DNA of 64,000 bases. Source: Lumbricus rubellus (Eukaryota > Annelida > Clitellata > Crassiclitellata > Lumbricidae). Made by a program: the position numbers and the translations under genes. Positions 62,601 to 64,000 of the stretch are shown one piece after another. Where the stretch lies: assembly GCA_945859605.1 (NCBI GenBank), contig OX243814.1, positions 37,260,524 through 37,324,523 on the forward strand, written 5' to 3'. The notes beneath the pieces were generated by a model. It searched no databases. It was not told the DNA's origin and saw only the letters and a program-made list of their open reading frames with translations. Each line of letters begins with the position of its first letter. Position 1 is the first letter of the stretch.

Positions 62601-64000
62601 ACTTAAAGATTTCTGAATCTTTTTCAATCTATCCTCTCTATTCTCGTTATCATCTGTATCACTCCGATCACAGTTTATCATGTTATCTGTAGTTTCTTTC
62701 ACTACCAGATATTTTAGTCCCTTCATCCTACCGATAATTACTGGTTTCACCGGTTCTTCCATCACCATTGCTTCAACGTTTCCTGTAAAATACTCACTTT
62801 CAATATTAACCTTTGCTGTCGGAAAATTTCTCAATGTCCCATCGATTAATATGCATTGGGCTTCTCTTCCTGTGAAATCAACATCATTTACCAGTGATCT
62901 CTTGACAATACATGTGCTTGACCCAGAGTCATATAGACAACTGGCATTCACACCGTTCACCTTTAGCTGACCTTCATTTTTATTCTCAAGGTCATCGCCA
63001 TCATCTCTCCGATCAGTAACCATTGTACTTGCTGCCAACTGTATCGGTAATTCCTTCTTACGTTCTTCCTCTTTTTCAACTTCATTTAGTTTCAACTCTT
63101 CATTTGCTTGCGCTATCTTGTACGCCCTATTCTCATATACTTGTATAGCCGCCGCAGTATGTTTAACAACTCCTTTTTGTTTGTGTGAACAATCATATGA
63201 CTTGTGTCCGGTTCGGCCACATGAGAAACAAGTTATCTTATGTTCAGCCGCCTGTTCTCTTTCTCTACTAAATCCTCTATTCATACTTCCATTATGATTC
63301 GTCTCCCTGTTCTGTTTCATGTCTCCTCGTCCTCTATTTATATTTCCATTAAACCTCTCTCTTGATTTATCGTCGAACGGTTTCACATTCGGCCTTTCGT
63401 TACTGAATTTCACTGGAGGCCTTAGATTACTTTCTGTGTATTTATATCCGTGCGCCTCGATATAAGACTCGGCACAGTTTAATGTGTCCTCTAGACTCAT
63501 CTTGCCTCTTTCTTTGAGGAACATCTTAAGTTCATTGCTACACGTAAGGTAGAACTGATCTCTTAATAATAAGTTCTCCATTCCTTCGTAGGTTTTCTCG
63601 AATCCAGCTTGGAGTAGCCACTGCTGCATATATCTCCTCAATCTATGCACAAAATCTGTAGGTGTTTCACCTGACTCCATTTTACTCATCTTGAATTTGT
63701 TACGATATCCACCCTCTGTTAATTGAAACCTTTTTAACAGATGTCTTTTCAAACACTCGTAATCTTGTGTCTCCTCAGATGACATTCTTTGATATACCTC
63801 TAAGGCTTTTCCTTCGAGATGCTTGGCTAGCATCAGAGACCAATTCTCTGTTGCTATCTCGTATGCCGTGCATGTCCTTTCAAATCTTAATAAATATGCA
63901 TCCAAGCAATCTTTATTCTCATTGAATATAGGGAATTTTATATCTTTCATTCCTCTGTTATGGTTACTGTTTCCTTGATATGAACCATCACCAACCATTG
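59619..64000 (-). CDS. E10 Gag-protease-integrase-RT-RNase H polyprotein, N-terminus off the window
   Basis: About 1,460 residues are visible, from just before Gag to the natural end. Knuckle, protease, HHCC, DDE, GPF, YVDD and RNase H residues are all present. It matches E3, including ENDVCQ and REDRLKKIQ. The Met at 63998 is internal (FTMVGDG), not the start. Confidence 0.93.
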   Translation of the reverse strand, partial: MVGDGSYQGNSNHNRGMKDIKFPIFNENKDCLDAYLLRFERTCTAYEIATENWSLMLAKHLEGKALEVYQRMSSEETQDYECLKRHLLKRFQLTEGGYRNKFKMSKMESGETPTDFVHRLRRYMQQWLLQAGFEKTYEGMENLLLRDQFYLTCSNELKMFLKERGKMSLEDTLNCAESYIEAHGYKYTESNLRPPVKFSNERPNVKPFDDKSRERFNGNINRGRGDMKQNRETNHNGSMNRGFSREREQAAEHKITCFSCGRTGHKSYDCSHKQKGVVKHTAAAIQVYENRAYKIAQANEELKLNEVEKEEERKKELPIQLAASTMVTDRRDDGDDLENKNEGQLKVNGVNASCLYDSGSSTCIVKRSLVNDVDFTGREAQCILIDGTLRNFPTAKVNIESEYFTGNVEAMVMEEPVKPVIIGRMKGLKYLVVKETTDNMINCDRSDTDDNENREDRLKKIQKSLSVESQGQSDKKKVHFASEITSELNDDVTDDVIENDVCQTTAAVETRAESKKVTKYKQLKVTEMPDLNVSTKEIKELQSKDETLKKFWDKAIDWSGDDSVTEKVLYVKKNGFLYRRFMETTEDDAKWQLMVPKELRGKVLAVAHNSLLSAHLGMKKTHDKIVNEFYWPSIGQEIKRYVLSCDVCQKSVDKKVSHRAPMGHLPVLDVPFKHVCVDIIGVIEPMSSRGYRYILTIVDLSTRYPEAIPLKGITTEEVAEALFNFYCRMGVPQKIHTDRGSQFTSELMADVNKMLLIKHTFTSPYHAMGNGCVERLNGTIKATLRKLIGEQVKEWDRFLAPLLFALRDTVHESHGFTPFELIFGRSCRGPIQILKELWTNEKVEDEVKDVYTYMTDLRERIEETCDMAQKAIHKANEKNKKYYDKKARYRELKIGDKVLLLLPSCNNKMLVKWQGPFVVRGKIGDYDYKVEIDGGKLKTYHINILKKYYERNGEGNDVETSAYISAIVHDGKDGEDEEEEILSLYVSKQTETYKDVDINPKLTEKQKRELRELLREHEDIFSDKPGRTDMVKHEIHLTSDEPIRLRAYPTPYHLQAEINKELETMLDNGIIERSEAAYAAPLVVVKKSDGSNRLCCNYKQLNKVTVFDPEPMMSNEDIFNKLSGSKIYSKFDFCKGYWQIPMSEESKDLTTFICASGLYKFNVLPFGLVNSASSYNRLIRKILHGTENLESYVDDILAHTKGWNEHMKTLREFFTRVRKAHLTLKPKKCSLGYGKIDFLGHTLNNDDISPKGESIDKIVEMPQPKTKKQVRSFLGAINYYRKFIPHCAELMAPLSDLTKKLAPNNIEWNQELGESFKQLKEALAKTPILRLPDLEKEFIIQTDASGKGIGCVLIQQYEGINHPIAYASRKLLEREMRYSVEERECLAIMWGISRFDRYLCGREFVIETDHCGLQYMKEGRMKNARVMRWSLALQNYCFTIRYIKGCNNVMSDYLSRGLT

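Larger units (their letters stand above)
58450..64000 (-). mobile_element. E10: autonomous-type copy, continues past the right edge
   Basis: 3' LTR and the greater part of the Gag-Pol ORF lie in the window; the amino-terminal coiled coil, leader and 5' LTR would lie beyond 64000. Its sequence is very close to E3. Confidence 0.92.

Overview
This is nuclear DNA of a metazoan. The evidence is a split-codon exon of a rhodopsin-family GPCR, simple-sequence repeats, and LTR retrotransposons of a group described mainly from fish, sea urchins and other deuterostomes. The species cannot be fixed from the window; a marine invertebrate is my best guess.

Layout. Bases 1-11,793 are ordinary host sequence with few genes. 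They hold the end of a Gag reading frame of one gypsy-like element (three zinc knuckles, no pol after it), about 4.6 kb of AT-rich DNA dotted with TAGGCCTA words, a second short Gag-like coding region (6039-6839) that looks like an internally deleted element, a GACT/GACC microsatellite, one exon of a neuropeptide-type GPCR on the minus strand (7719-8124) whose splice donor abuts that microsatellite, and C-rich and TGTA repeats.

From 11,794 to the right edge (over 52 kb) I see no host DNA. The whole stretch is built from copies of one LTR retrotransposon family (copies called E1-E10 here), in both orientations. The LTR is about 1,005 bp (TGTCGT...ACGACA), the primer-binding site starts 4 nt after it and the polypurine tract ends 4 nt before it. 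Intact copies have one ORF of 1,608-1,610 codons in the order coiled coil - Gag - CCHC knuckle - protease - integrase (HHCC, DDE, GPF module) - reverse transcriptase - RNase H. Integrase before RT is the Ty1/copia order, but every domain is gypsy-like: this is the Gmr1-like arrangement. E3 (24472-31799) is complete, with two LTRs and an unbroken ORF.

A second form, seen in E4 and E9 and as a fragment in E7, is a non-autonomous derivative. The integrase core and all of RT are gone. After the HHCC finger the ORF runs into a basic, Arg/Asn/Trp-rich tail of about 259 residues that I do not recognise. In E9 a separate downstream ORF joins the post-integrase linker directly to a complete RNase H. 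E9 (51830-58439) is a complete two-LTR copy of this form. It presumably borrows RT and integrase from E3-like copies.

The most striking feature is how the copies are joined. LTRs abut head-to-head, head-to-tail and tail-to-tail, and the few bases between them (ACCATAGT, ACTATATAGT, ACTATT, ACTATTT, ACTT, AATT) are what joining of unprocessed linear cDNA ends (TATT-LTR...LTR-ACTA) would leave, with small trimming. No target-site duplications were found. Either a concatemer of unintegrated retrotransposon cDNA was captured in the chromosome, or some joins are assembly errors. The 200-N gap flanked by a 292-bp identical overlap shows that assembly trouble exists here.
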